Below, piece after piece: positions 15,784 to 22,457 of a stretch of DNA of 64,000 nucleotides. Source of the DNA: a virus; IMG/VR virus record IMGVR_UViG_3300046543_000451, positions 1 through 64,000 of that record. One strand, given 5' to 3'. The position numbers and the translations under genes are program-made. The notes beneath the pieces were generated by a model that searched no databases, was not told the origin of the DNA, and saw only the letters and a list, made by a program, of their open reading frames with translations. Position 1 is the first letter of the stretch; each line of letters begins with the position of its first letter.

Positions 15784-16010
15784 TGGGCCTCCAGCGCTAT
15801 TGCGACGTGTGCGGGTTGATGAACCCGACCATCGAGACGTATGGCCTACGCCGTCAACTCAAACCACCGGGCGCACCGTACTGGACGACTGAAGGGGCAG
15901 GCTCGATCGAGTTGTGCCTGCCCTGCTGGGAGAAGCTAGCGAAGCCGAAGATGCGAGCATGGAAGAAGAACACGTTTGCATGGCGCGGCAAGGCCAAGGC
16001 AACGCCGTGA
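15783..16010 (+). CDS. Zinc-ribbon protein, 75 aa
   Basis: CDVC near the N-terminus and CLPC about 35 residues later form a ribbon. The C-terminus is a Lys/Ala-rich basic tail. The TGA overlaps the next GTG. Possibly a nucleic-acid-binding accessory protein. Confidence 0.6.
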   Translation: MGLQRYCDVCGLMNPTIETYGLRRQLKPPGAPYWTTEGAGSIELCLPCWEKLAKPKMRAWKKNTFAWRGKAKATP

Positions 16011-16276
16011 ACGACGAGATCGTCGAGGACGACTCGCTCCTGTTTATGAAGCCACGCGAGGAGTACGACGCCTGCATCCTCGGCGTGGCCGAGAGGTTCG
16101 AGAAGGGCGGCCACCATTCGTTCGTCGTCTACGACCGAGCCTGCGTCATCAAGAATCTGATGGTGGACATGGACGAGGAGGACGCCGAGGAGTTCTTCGA
16201 GTTCAACATTGCCGGCGCCTATGTGGGCCCCGCCACGCCGGCTTACCTCGAACCCTTGATCGAAGACGAGCCATGA
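16007..16276 (+). CDS. Acidic hypothetical protein, 89 aa
   Basis: GTG at 16007 gives the usual GTGA overlap; ATGs at 15959 and 15980 are also in frame but sit far inside the previous gene. The product is very acidic (DMDEEDAEEFFEFN). No domain recognised. Confidence 0.55.
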   Translation: MNDEIVEDDSLLFMKPREEYDACILGVAERFEKGGHHSFVVYDRACVIKNLMVDMDEEDAEEFFEFNIAGAYVGPATPAYLEPLIEDEP

Positions 16277-16482
16277 TCGCCGAAGGCCGCTGCCCGACCT
16301 GCAACGGCGCCCTTCTCATGCTCGATCGGTTCCTCTACTGTCCCAACTCGAAGTGCGGTCCAGCCGGGAGGGTTTTCAGAAGTGATCCGACGAACGCCGT
16401 TGCGAGCCCGCCGTCTTTACCGCCCGCCCGCAAGAACCGATCAGGTGTCGCCCGAGACCGCGCAGGCGGTGTTCAAACGTGA
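16273..16482 (+). CDS. Zinc-ribbon protein overlapping the HNH gene, 69 aa
   Basis: The first 30 residues form a ribbon with CPTC and CPNSKC. The C-terminal half is Pro/Arg-rich and read from the same DNA as the start of the HNH gene (about 100 bases in another frame). The C-terminal half may be only overprinting, but the ribbon part looks genuine. Confidence 0.5.
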   Translation: MIAEGRCPTCNGALLMLDRFLYCPNSKCGPAGRVFRSDPTNAVASPPSLPPARKNRSGVARDRAGGVQT

Positions 16483-16708
16483 CGGCGGATGCTTGGCCCC
16501 GCGCCTCGGCGGGTCCGCGATGGACTGCTGGGGGAGGGACCGCATCGAGCACGTCAAGCGGGAGCCGCGCATGGGCGTCCGAGGCGACCTGCTCGGGACG
16601 CTCTGTCAAGGGCACACCGAGGATGGCACCCGCGCCGGCTATTGCTGGGCAACTGACGCCAAGAACCGGCAGGCCATGAGAGCGCACCTGCTCCCGTTCT
16701 ATGACTGA
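16382..16708 (+). CDS. HNH-family endonuclease, 108 aa
   Basis: The C-terminal half has CWGRDRIEHVKREPR then LLGTLCQGHTEDG, fitting an HNH fold with a central D-x-I-x-H catalytic segment and a later C-x2-H. Cys residues may hold a structural zinc. GTG at 16382 follows CCGGGAGGG. Small HNH proteins with similar layout occur both in packaging and in recombination. The neighbouring RusA gene favours DNA processing. The exact role is unknown. Confidence 0.65.
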   Translation: MIRRTPLRARRLYRPPARTDQVSPETAQAVFKRDGGCLAPRLGGSAMDCWGRDRIEHVKREPRMGVRGDLLGTLCQGHTEDGTRAGYCWATDAKNRQAMRAHLLPFYD

Positions 16709-17075
16709 CTGGTCATTCACCGTGCCCGGCCTTCCGCCGACGGTCAACCATGCCTACCGCATCTGGTCGGCGCCGACCGGTGGTGCCCGAATGACGAAGA
16801 CCAGCGAAGCTGCCGCCTATCAGGTGGGGGTGGCCGTGGTGGTGCGGACCGCTCGGCCGAAGGACTGGGTGCCAGCCCGCCGCATCTACATCGTCTACCG
16901 GATGTGGTTCGACACCGACCGGCGAGACGCTTCCAACGCGATCAAGCTCCTCGAAGACGGGATCGCCGTGGCCCTCGGGGTCAACGACAACACGTTCCTC
17001 CCGATTGTCGCGAGCAAAGAAGTCGACAAGGCCAACCCGCGCGTCGAGGTCACGGTCCGCAATGTCGAGCCGTAG
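16701..17075 (+). CDS. rusA: RusA-like Holliday junction resolvase, 124 aa
   Basis: The protein starts with FTVPGLPPTVNHAYR and has DTDRRDASNAIKLLEDG then LGVNDN, the Asp-rich catalytic segment of RusA resolvases (Asp residues bind magnesium). Length matches the family (about 120 aa). It would cut four-way junctions left by recombination or replication before packaging. It overlaps the HNH gene by 8 bases. Confidence 0.85.
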   Translation: MTDWSFTVPGLPPTVNHAYRIWSAPTGGARMTKTSEAAAYQVGVAVVVRTARPKDWVPARRIYIVYRMWFDTDRRDASNAIKLLEDGIAVALGVNDNTFLPIVASKEVDKANPRVEVTVRNVEP

Positions 17076-17469
17076 AGTCGCCCTCGTGGGCAACAGCACG
17101 TTCCCGTTGGATGCCTCGACCGGCGGGCAGGTCGTCAGCCTGATCCGCGAGTGGGGTGACGACGTGACGCTGCTGACCCGGAAGCGACCGCCGTTCGATG
17201 CCTTCGTGCAGAGCGTGGCGATCGTCCTGAAGCTGCGTTGCTTGACATACGACGCCGAGGGTGGTGCCAGTAATCTCGCCCGCGACTCGGCCATCGTCGA
17301 TGACTGCACCGAGCTGCACGGCTTCCTGACACTGGAGGAGTTCGAGCAAGGCGAGGACAGCGGGACCTTCTGGCTCATCTCGAAGGCCCTCGCGGCGAAC
17401 AAGCCCACGTATGCTTGGACCTGTGCCGACGGGATGCTCATCCACGTTGGATCGGAGGAGCCGGAATGA
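17062..17469 (+). CDS. Rossmann-like protein, possibly SLOG type, 135 aa
   Basis: The N-terminus (RRVALVGNSTFPLDASTGGQ) and ARDSAIVDDCTELHGFLT in the centre recall SLOG/LOG nucleotide-binding proteins, where a G-rich first loop and an R-D segment line the pocket. ATG at 17062 overlaps the RusA gene by 14 bases. SLOG proteins can sense nucleotide signals in phage-host conflict, but this assignment rests on weak motif similarity. Confidence 0.45.
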   Translation: MSSRRVALVGNSTFPLDASTGGQVVSLIREWGDDVTLLTRKRPPFDAFVQSVAIVLKLRCLTYDAEGGASNLARDSAIVDDCTELHGFLTLEEFEQGEDSGTFWLISKALAANKPTYAWTCADGMLIHVGSEEPE

Positions 17470-17735
17470 TGGCGACGCTGGCCGGGCTCAGGTTGAATAC
17501 GAAGTGGCAGTTCGGGATGATCCTGACCGCCGACTATGTGCCGGAGATGCGCCTGATGGTGCTCGGTCCGGTCGACTCTGCCTATCGGACCTCCAGAGAT
17601 CGCTGGAACGTCATGTGCCTGCGCGACGATACCGACCCTGCTGAAGCCAGCGCGTGGCTGCCCGGTGAGGTCTTCACCTTGTCACCGAGCGACGCGGGTC
17701 TTAGGATCGTGGCTTCGCCAGAGGAGACCGAGTGA
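17466..17735 (+). CDS. Hypothetical protein, 89 aa
   Basis: Tandem ATGs overlap the upstream TGA. The product is beta-rich and compact (WQFGMILTADYVPEMRLMVLG). No family recognised. Confidence 0.6.
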   Translation: MMATLAGLRLNTKWQFGMILTADYVPEMRLMVLGPVDSAYRTSRDRWNVMCLRDDTDPAEASAWLPGEVFTLSPSDAGLRIVASPEETE

Positions 17736-18253
17736 CCGACCTCGTGACCGAGACCCTGCGCCTCAACCGCGACGTCGGGCGGATCATGCGCCAAGCCTCG
17801 ATCGTGGCCGAGGCGCCGTTGCGTCTCCACAGCCGCGAGATCGACTCGGGCGGGGCACCGGAGCTGCACCCGGCCTTCCTGCGCTACCTCGGTGATCGTT
17901 CAGTCTGCAAGTGCGGCCGGCCGGCGGTCTGCGCGACGGGCTGCCGGGCGACCCGCTTCGATGAGCATCTCCCGGCCTGCGAGCCCGCCTGCCCGAAAGG
18001 CGACGTCCGCTACCACGCCAGCACCCACAAGAACCAGCCCAACCGGATGAAGCGGGCCCTCCGCGAGATCAGGCGGCTCAACCCCAAGGCGTACGACCTT
18101 GTCTACCTGATCGTCGCCCGGGGCTACTCGTGGGAGAACGCCACCGAGAAGCTGAACGCCGACCACCTGAGCCGCGGCCAGATGCCCAAGAGCGACGCCG
18201 AGTTCGCCGTCCTCTGGATCAGCGGCGCGAGCATGATGATCGGGGCGTTCTGA
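17732..18253 (+). CDS. Cys-rich protein with C-terminal helical domain, 173 aa
   Basis: Residues about 55-90 hold seven cysteines (CKC, CATGC, CEPAC), suggesting one or two zinc sites. They are followed by RMKRALREIRRLNPKAYDLV and SWENATEKLN, which could be a helix-turn-helix like that of sigma-factor region 4 or RinA-type late regulators. A transcription role would fit its place near the end of the early arm but is not shown. GTG start. Confidence 0.5.
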   Translation: MTDLVTETLRLNRDVGRIMRQASIVAEAPLRLHSREIDSGGAPELHPAFLRYLGDRSVCKCGRPAVCATGCRATRFDEHLPACEPACPKGDVRYHASTHKNQPNRMKRALREIRRLNPKAYDLVYLIVARGYSWENATEKLNADHLSRGQMPKSDAEFAVLWISGASMMIGAF

Positions 18254-18594
18254 TGGAGATCAAGGCCGACGGCTGGCACCATATCGCCGTCACCAAGGTA
18301 GGAAGCGATATCACGGTCTACGACCGCGCTCTCTCGACCGGCGAGGTCACCAAGCATTACGAGAAGGCAGTTCTCGCCGAAAGCCCTGTCGCCTACTGGC
18401 GCCTCGGAGACACGGCCCACCCCGACTGGAAGTTCGGGGACGTGGTTCAACACCCCGACATGGGACCTCCGGTCTTCATCACCGCTCAGGTTGGTGCGGT
18501 GTTCCTTGGCGTCACCCTCGACGGTGGCCTCTTGTACTCGATCCCGGTTGAGATCGCCGGGCAGTGGAAACTCGTACCCGAGCCGGACGACTGA
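18253..18594 (+). CDS. Truncated LamG/concanavalin-like fragment protein, 113 aa
   Basis: The N-terminus reads GWHHIAVTKVGSDITVY and then directly YDRALSTGEVTKHY. In LamG domains these pieces are about 60 residues apart, so the middle of the domain is missing. A second piece (SPVAYWRLGD) is the usual start of another LamG domain. The full domain occurs in the structural protein at 40646-44434. This may be a deleted remnant or a minimal carbohydrate-binding piece. The ATG shares a base with the upstream TGA. Confidence 0.6.
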   Translation: MEIKADGWHHIAVTKVGSDITVYDRALSTGEVTKHYEKAVLAESPVAYWRLGDTAHPDWKFGDVVQHPDMGPPVFITAQVGAVFLGVTLDGGLLYSIPVEIAGQWKLVPEPDD

Positions 18595-19166
18595 ATCGAA
18601 AGAGCCCCGTCACCCGCCGCATTCGGCAGGTGATCGGGGCGGTAGTCCTGACGGGGCTTCTTTCAGGCAACGTCGGGGCAGAGCCACCATCGGTGGTGGC
18701 GCCAGTCACCGGGTTCCGGCCTGTGGCGACCTACGAGGCACCCCGGCGGGCCGATACGGCGAAAGTGGACCCCACGTCCATTCCGGGTCCGCTGGCGACT
18801 CCTGAGCCTTCCCACAGACCGCGGCCCGAGGTCCACCAGATCGCTCAGGCCAAGCCAGTGAAGGTGCCGCCGGGTGGTGGAAGCAGCCGGACCGGCGGCC
18901 ATCGGATTGTAGGTGTCGCGACGTGGTTCTGTGAGCCGGGCGTCTCGGTCTGCACTCGGGGCTTCCCGGCGTCAGGAGCCTATGCCGCGGCAGGGCCAGA
19001 ACTACGGGCTGCTCTCGGTCATTGGCGCGGACGATATGTCTTCGTCAACGGGGTCCGGGTTCAGCTCACCGATTGGTGCGCCTGTTCTGGCGACCACGTC
19101 ATCGACGTGTACCACTCGACGTGGCTTCGCATCCCCCATCCGAACCACGCGGTCGTGACGTGGTGA
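18564..19166 (+). CDS. Secreted RlpA-like double-psi beta-barrel protein, 200 aa
   Basis: A basic stretch and hydrophobic segment (RRIRQVIGAVVLTGLLSG, about 18-35) form a signal peptide ending near NVGA. A Pro-rich linker follows, then a double-psi barrel (about 115-190) with GVATWFCEPGVSVC, RGRYVFVNGVRVQL and DWCACSGDHVIDV, including four Cys and the conserved Asp. RlpA-like barrels can be lytic transglycosylases or peptidoglycan-binding proteins. GTG at 18564 overlaps the previous gene by 31 bases; GTG at 18630 is an alternative that loses the basic start. Confidence 0.75.
   Translation: METRTRAGRLNRKSPVTRRIRQVIGAVVLTGLLSGNVGAEPPSVVAPVTGFRPVATYEAPRRADTAKVDPTSIPGPLATPEPSHRPRPEVHQIAQAKPVKVPPGGGSSRTGGHRIVGVATWFCEPGVSVCTRGFPASGAYAAAGPELRAALGHWRGRYVFVNGVRVQLTDWCACSGDHVIDVYHSTWLRIPHPNHAVVTW
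18598..18664 (+). terminator. Bidirectional terminator-like hairpin inside the RlpA-like 5' end
   Basis: GAAAGAGCCCCGTCA (18598-18612) pairs with TGACGGGGCTTCTTTC (18649-18664) through 15 bp with one bulged base. It has an A-rich left flank and T-rich right flank, so it could act on transcripts of either direction. The loop is 36 bases and can fold further. It begins 3 bases after the previous stop codon and covers the signal-peptide codons of the next gene. Confidence 0.5.
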
Positions 19167-19493
19167 CTACGTGTGCCAGCCGAACCATGACGCGATCCCG
19201 AAGAACGCACCAACGAGACCGGCAACAGTCGCGACACCGGTTACGAGGCGCCAACTCCCGCGCCACTCCGAGCGCCAGCCTTCGAGCGACTTGACCCTGA
19301 GTTCGAGGTCCGTGATGTCCCCGGCGTTATCACGCGACCTCTGGAGCAGATTGCGGCCGAGCGGGCTGGCCTCTGGCTCACTGATGAGCATGTCCCTGAT
19401 CTCACCGACCGTCTCCTTGATGTCGGAGAGTTCAGACTTGAACTCAGCGAAACGCTCGTCGTCGGCTCGCCGAAGCGGCGGCGCCGGCGGCAT
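19167..19493 (-). CDS. Coiled-coil protein with C-terminal membrane span, 108 aa
   Basis: Residues about 10-80 are charged helix (FAEFKSELSDIKETVGEIRD ... LELRVKSLEGW), followed by a span (TGVATVAGLVGAFFGIASW). This is like XhlA-type or other tail-anchored phage lysis accessory proteins. ATG at 19493 overlaps the Flp-like gene stop. Its own stop abuts the stop of the convergent gene with no base between. Confidence 0.6.
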   Translation of the reverse strand: MPPAPPLRRADDERFAEFKSELSDIKETVGEIRDMLISEPEASPLGRNLLQRSRDNAGDITDLELRVKSLEGWRSEWRGSWRLVTGVATVAGLVGAFFGIASWFGWHT

Positions 19494-19642
19494 CAGATCG
19501 ACTGGCCGATCTGGTTGAAGATCGAGCTGATCTGGTTCCCGAGGAACACCAAGGCCACGATCGCCACGATGGCGATCAGGACGAGGATCAGTGCATATTC
19601 GGCGAGACCCTGACCGCGGTCGCGGCGCCAGACTGGCTTCAT
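19493..19642 (-). CDS. Flp/Fap-type prepilin homolog, 49 aa
   Basis: The sequence MKPVWRRDRG then QGLAEYALILVLIAIVAIVA and a short polar end is the layout of type IVb Flp pilins. It has a basic leader, a cleavage site G/QGLAEY matching G/xxxxEY, then one hydrophobic helix. ATG at 19642 has a strong GAGGAGG 6 bases upstream. It sits one gene from a TadE-like gene and near holin-like genes. Mature pilin would be 39 residues, within the Flp size range. No tad ATPase, prepilin peptidase or secretin is seen, so it would depend on the host system or do something else. Confidence 0.75.
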   Translation of the reverse strand: MKPVWRRDRGQGLAEYALILVLIAIVAIVALVFLGNQISSIFNQIGQSI

Positions 19643-19875
19643 CTTGTCCTCCTCTGAGAACCCGCCAAGCGGGTCGAACTCCCGTCGAATGGTTCCCAGC
19701 GGCTTGCGCTTGGGCAATGGGACGAACTCCGGCCACAGCTTACGCGCGGCGTCGAGGAGTCCTTCGAGCAGGTAGCCGAGCAGGAGCTGGGCGTCCCGCC
19801 GGTTGGAGCGCAGGATCATCTCCAGCGGCAACGGGGCGAAGTTCACCCGCGCGGCCTTCCCGGTCGTGTTGTCGA
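19643..19875 (-). other. In-frame upstream extension of the Flp-like gene
   Basis: Between the TadE-like stop and the Flp-like ATG the Flp frame stays open and reads like protein: FAPLPLEMILRSNRRDAQ, LLLGYLLEGLLDAARKLW. A GTG at 19846 would give a 117-residue fusion of this helical domain to the pilin. Because the pilin ATG has its own strong ribosome site, both a long and a short product are possible. No stop codon separates them. Confidence 0.4.
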
Positions 19876-20253
19876 TCAGGAGGAGGGAGAAGCGGCCTCG
19901 CTGGGGCTTGGGGAGGCGGGCACGGATGGCCTCTCCGCCAGCTCCCGGCTCGTCATCGGCAGGCCGCCCCAGCCCGGGATCACGTGGGGCTGGTACTGGC
20001 ACGTCGCCGTCACCACCACGACGTCCTTGGTCGTCTCGGAAAGGGAAACGTCGCACCCGGGTAGCTCATGCGCCGCGAGTGCGTGCCATGAGTCGTTGTC
20101 GTGCTGCGCCGCGTACTCGGCCACGACCGCCGTGGTCCGGTCCTGCTGGGCCTTGGAGATCACGAGGAAGCCGACCTCGGTGAAGCCGAGGGCGATGAAC
20201 ATCGCCACTGGCAACATGATCGCCATCTCGACGATCGCCTGTCCGCGACTCAC
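19876..20253 (-). CDS. TadE-like pseudopilin, 125 aa
   Basis: The N-terminus RGQAIVEMAIMLPVAMFIAL followed by GFTEVGFLVISKAQQDRTT has the G/xxxxE cleavage signature, hydrophobic helix and downstream Glu of TadE/TadG minor pilins. The rest is short, with two Cys and a Ser/Pro-rich end, about as long as TadE. GTG at 20253 has GGAGG 9 bases upstream and abuts the previous stop. Its neighbour is a Flp-like prepilin, strengthening both calls. Confidence 0.75.
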   Translation of the reverse strand: MSRGQAIVEMAIMLPVAMFIALGFTEVGFLVISKAQQDRTTAVVAEYAAQHDNDSWHALAAHELPGCDVSLSETTKDVVVVTATCQYQPHVIPGWGGLPMTSRELAERPSVPASPSPSEAASPSS

Positions 20254-20499
20254 TCACCGGGCCTCCGTTCTCTCCCTGCCGGACGATGCTTGGGGGCCCG
20301 ACGTTGCAATGTCAATAAGGAATGTTCCGCATTCCGGGCATTCCTTCGGCGGTCGCGGCACGCCGAGGAACCAGAGCGACCGAGGGAGATGGAGATAGCC
20401 GACGTACTCGGCCATTGGCAGCCAGCCGACGATCCGCGAGCCGTTGAGCCTGCGGATCACCGGCGGCTTGCACTTCGGGCAGGCTAGGACGTGGACCAA
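20254..20499 (-). CDS. Zinc-ribbon protein with hydrophobic centre, 81 aa
   Basis: CPKC near the N-terminus and CPEC about 45 residues later form a ribbon around a Leu/Trp-rich middle. TTG at 20499 is the only start, overlapping the holin-like gene by 16 bases. Function unknown; part of the membrane-protein cluster. Confidence 0.5.
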   Translation of the reverse strand: MVHVLACPKCKPPVIRRLNGSRIVGWLPMAEYVGYLHLPRSLWFLGVPRPPKECPECGTFLIDIATSGPQASSGRERTEAR

Positions 20500-20732
20500 C
20501 GGAGAGCTGCACGGTACAGCGCCCCGACCACCGCCCCACCGATGGCGACGATCGCCGTCAGGAGCGCAGCCTGATCCTGCGGAACACCCGTGACCCCGAC
20601 TGCGAGCAGGGCGGGCGGGATGCCCATCAGGGCGTCAGCCACGAAGTCCTTGACGAACTTCTTGACCGTGATCGGTGAGACCCCGGTGCCATCCGTCAGG
20701 ACGTTGCCGGTGGTCTGGGCTGGACCGGACAT
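20484..20732 (-). CDS. Holin-like membrane protein, 82 aa
   Basis: Two hydrophobic segments (about 30-47 and 55-75, ALMGIPPALLAVGVTG and LLTAIVAIGGAVVGALY) are preceded by a polar N-terminus and end in a short basic tail. This is a common phage holin layout. It is next to another two-span protein and downstream of the tail genes, the usual place for lysis genes. The call rests on layout only. Confidence 0.55.
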   Translation of the reverse strand: MSGPAQTTGNVLTDGTGVSPITVKKFVKDFVADALMGIPPALLAVGVTGVPQDQAALLTAIVAIGGAVVGALYRAALRWSTS

Positions 20733-20747
20733 GCCTTCCTCCTCTGG

Positions 20748-20957
20748 TCAGCGGGGGCCGAATGTCGGACCGAACCCGCCGCCCACGAAATCGAGAATAC
20801 CCACAACGATCCCGATCGGCCATGCCCAAGTTCCGAGGAAGTCCCCGATGCTGGTGATGACCGGGACGTGGATCGCCGGGAGGACTGCCGCGAGAAGCAG
20901 GCAGATCAGGCCGGCGACGAAGCCGACCGCGATGGCGTGAATGACGCGGATCAACAT
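20748..20957 (-). CDS. Small two-span membrane protein, holin-like, 69 aa
   Basis: Two spans (IHAIAVGFVAGLICLLLAAV and FLGTWAWPIGIVVGILDFVG) fill almost the whole protein. ATG at 20957 has a GGAGAGA site upstream. Together with the neighbour at 20484-20732 it may form a holin/antiholin pair; this is inferred from position and topology. Confidence 0.55.
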   Translation of the reverse strand: MLIRVIHAIAVGFVAGLICLLLAAVLPAIHVPVITSIGDFLGTWAWPIGIVVGILDFVGGGFGPTFGPR

Positions 20958-20966
20958 GGGTCTCTC

Positions 20967-22457
20967 CTATGCGCTACTGGGCTGCGTGAGGCAGACCACG
21001 TAGAGGAACTTGGTGGAAGCGGGTGCCACGGTCATTACGAACTCGCCCGTATCCGGGTCACTTTCCGTGAAATCCGTACCGGTTGTGAGCAGGGCGGCGC
21101 CCGGAGTCCCGACCGTGCCGATGTAGACCTGAAGGGTCGTCGCGATGTACGGGAAGCGAACGAAGAAGGTCGTGGTCACGTTGTTGGTCGCCGGCGTCGG
21201 GGTCCCCTGATAGATCGCCCCGTAGGCCGCGGTGGTCGAGGAGTCGTTGACCGCGGCCGGGCTGACTTGGATCGTGTTCAGGCGGACCTGCTGCTTCAAG
21301 AGGTAGGCCCAGAGGGTGAACGGGTCCGAGGTCTGAAGGCCGAACGTCCCGTCGAACTGGACGAGGTGGGTTCCGTCGGTCTCGAAGCCATCGGGGAACG
21401 AGATGTGGAGGCTCCGCAGCGGCAGCAACTTCGACACGCTAAAGGTGTTCATGTCGATCTGCATGATGTCGCCCGCGAGAACGTGCTCTCCGTTCGGGAC
21501 ATCCTCGCTGAACCATGTAAAGGTGAACTGCCACTGCGTATAGCGGAGGCCCTTCTGCTGGCCTTCGATGTCCGCCCCGGGCGGCCCGTAGAGGATGTCG
21601 TGGGCTCGGGCATCGACTCCGTACTGGGTCTTGTAGTGCAACTCGCCGAAGTGCGTCTCGGCATATTGCCAGCGCCCATAGGTCGACTCGCTGGTGGAGT
21701 CCTGCATTCGCGCTACGACCGTGGCCCCAACCCCAGCAAACTCGGAGCCGCCCCAGATCAGCACGTCATTCTCGATGTATGAGCCGTCCTCGGTAGCCTC
21801 GACCTGCCGAAACCCGATGCTCGTCGGCGGGCTAGGCTGGTCCGAGAAACCCCATGATTTGGTGACATTCTCGAACGGCGTATAGATGATCGTCTTGTCA
21901 GGAGCGATGTACCAGACGGCACCCCCGAAGAAGGACAGGTTATTGAACGGCTCGCGAAGGGTCTTGCCCTGCTGCCAGATATCGCCCTCGGGGATCGAGG
22001 CGATGTTCTGGATGCCGGACGAATCGAAACCGCTCATGTCGGTATAGGCATCCACGATCTGACGAAGGATCGCGCCATCGGTCACGAAGGCCGTCAGGTC
22101 GATGAGCCCGAGGTAGTTGGAGGTATCGCGCAGGACCCGGCGGTCGAACAGGATGTTGTAGTCGGCGCCGCGGAGGTTCCACGCCCGGAGCGTGTAGTCG
22201 GACAGATTGGCCGTATCGGCGGCCGGCGCGAAGTGGATCATGCTGACCTGAGTCACGAAGCCGCCGAACATCAGCAGGCCGTCGATGGTCAGGCTGATCT
22301 CCTTGCCCGACGAGAACGTCTTGTTCCGTTGCGGATCGCGGATCACGACGTCGAACGAACCCGGCGCCGCGTTCATGCTAGTGTCGAAGGAGCAGCGCTC
22401 GAAGACGGCCGAGTCCGTCTCGTCCACGCCGTCGATCAAGAGGACGATGATACTCAC
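20967..22457 (-). CDS. Tail hub/baseplate protein, 496 aa
   Basis: The protein has the same layout as the N-terminal half of the gene before it (22454-25939): an N-terminal domain with injected-ligand-like strands, a shared SF/VVIRD and GFVTQV/GFVTNV region, RRVLRD/RRIVFN, and a central WGG/WGAGYG segment. This indicates duplication. Such proteins in siphoviruses follow the tape measure and form the tail tip. A short fibre-like domain (about 410-496) ends it. GTG start overlaps the upstream stop. Confidence 0.65.
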   Translation of the reverse strand: MSIIVLLIDGVDETDSAVFERCSFDTSMNAAPGSFDVVIRDPQRNKTFSSGKEISLTIDGLLMFGGFVTQVSMIHFAPAADTANLSDYTLRAWNLRGADYNILFDRRVLRDTSNYLGLIDLTAFVTDGAILRQIVDAYTDMSGFDSSGIQNIASIPEGDIWQQGKTLREPFNNLSFFGGAVWYIAPDKTIIYTPFENVTKSWGFSDQPSPPTSIGFRQVEATEDGSYIENDVLIWGGSEFAGVGATVVARMQDSTSESTYGRWQYAETHFGELHYKTQYGVDARAHDILYGPPGADIEGQQKGLRYTQWQFTFTWFSEDVPNGEHVLAGDIMQIDMNTFSVSKLLPLRSLHISFPDGFETDGTHLVQFDGTFGLQTSDPFTLWAYLLKQQVRLNTIQVSPAAVNDSSTTAAYGAIYQGTPTPATNNVTTTFFVRFPYIATTLQVYIGTVGTPGAALLTTGTDFTESDPDTGEFVMTVAPASTKFLYVVCLTQPSSA

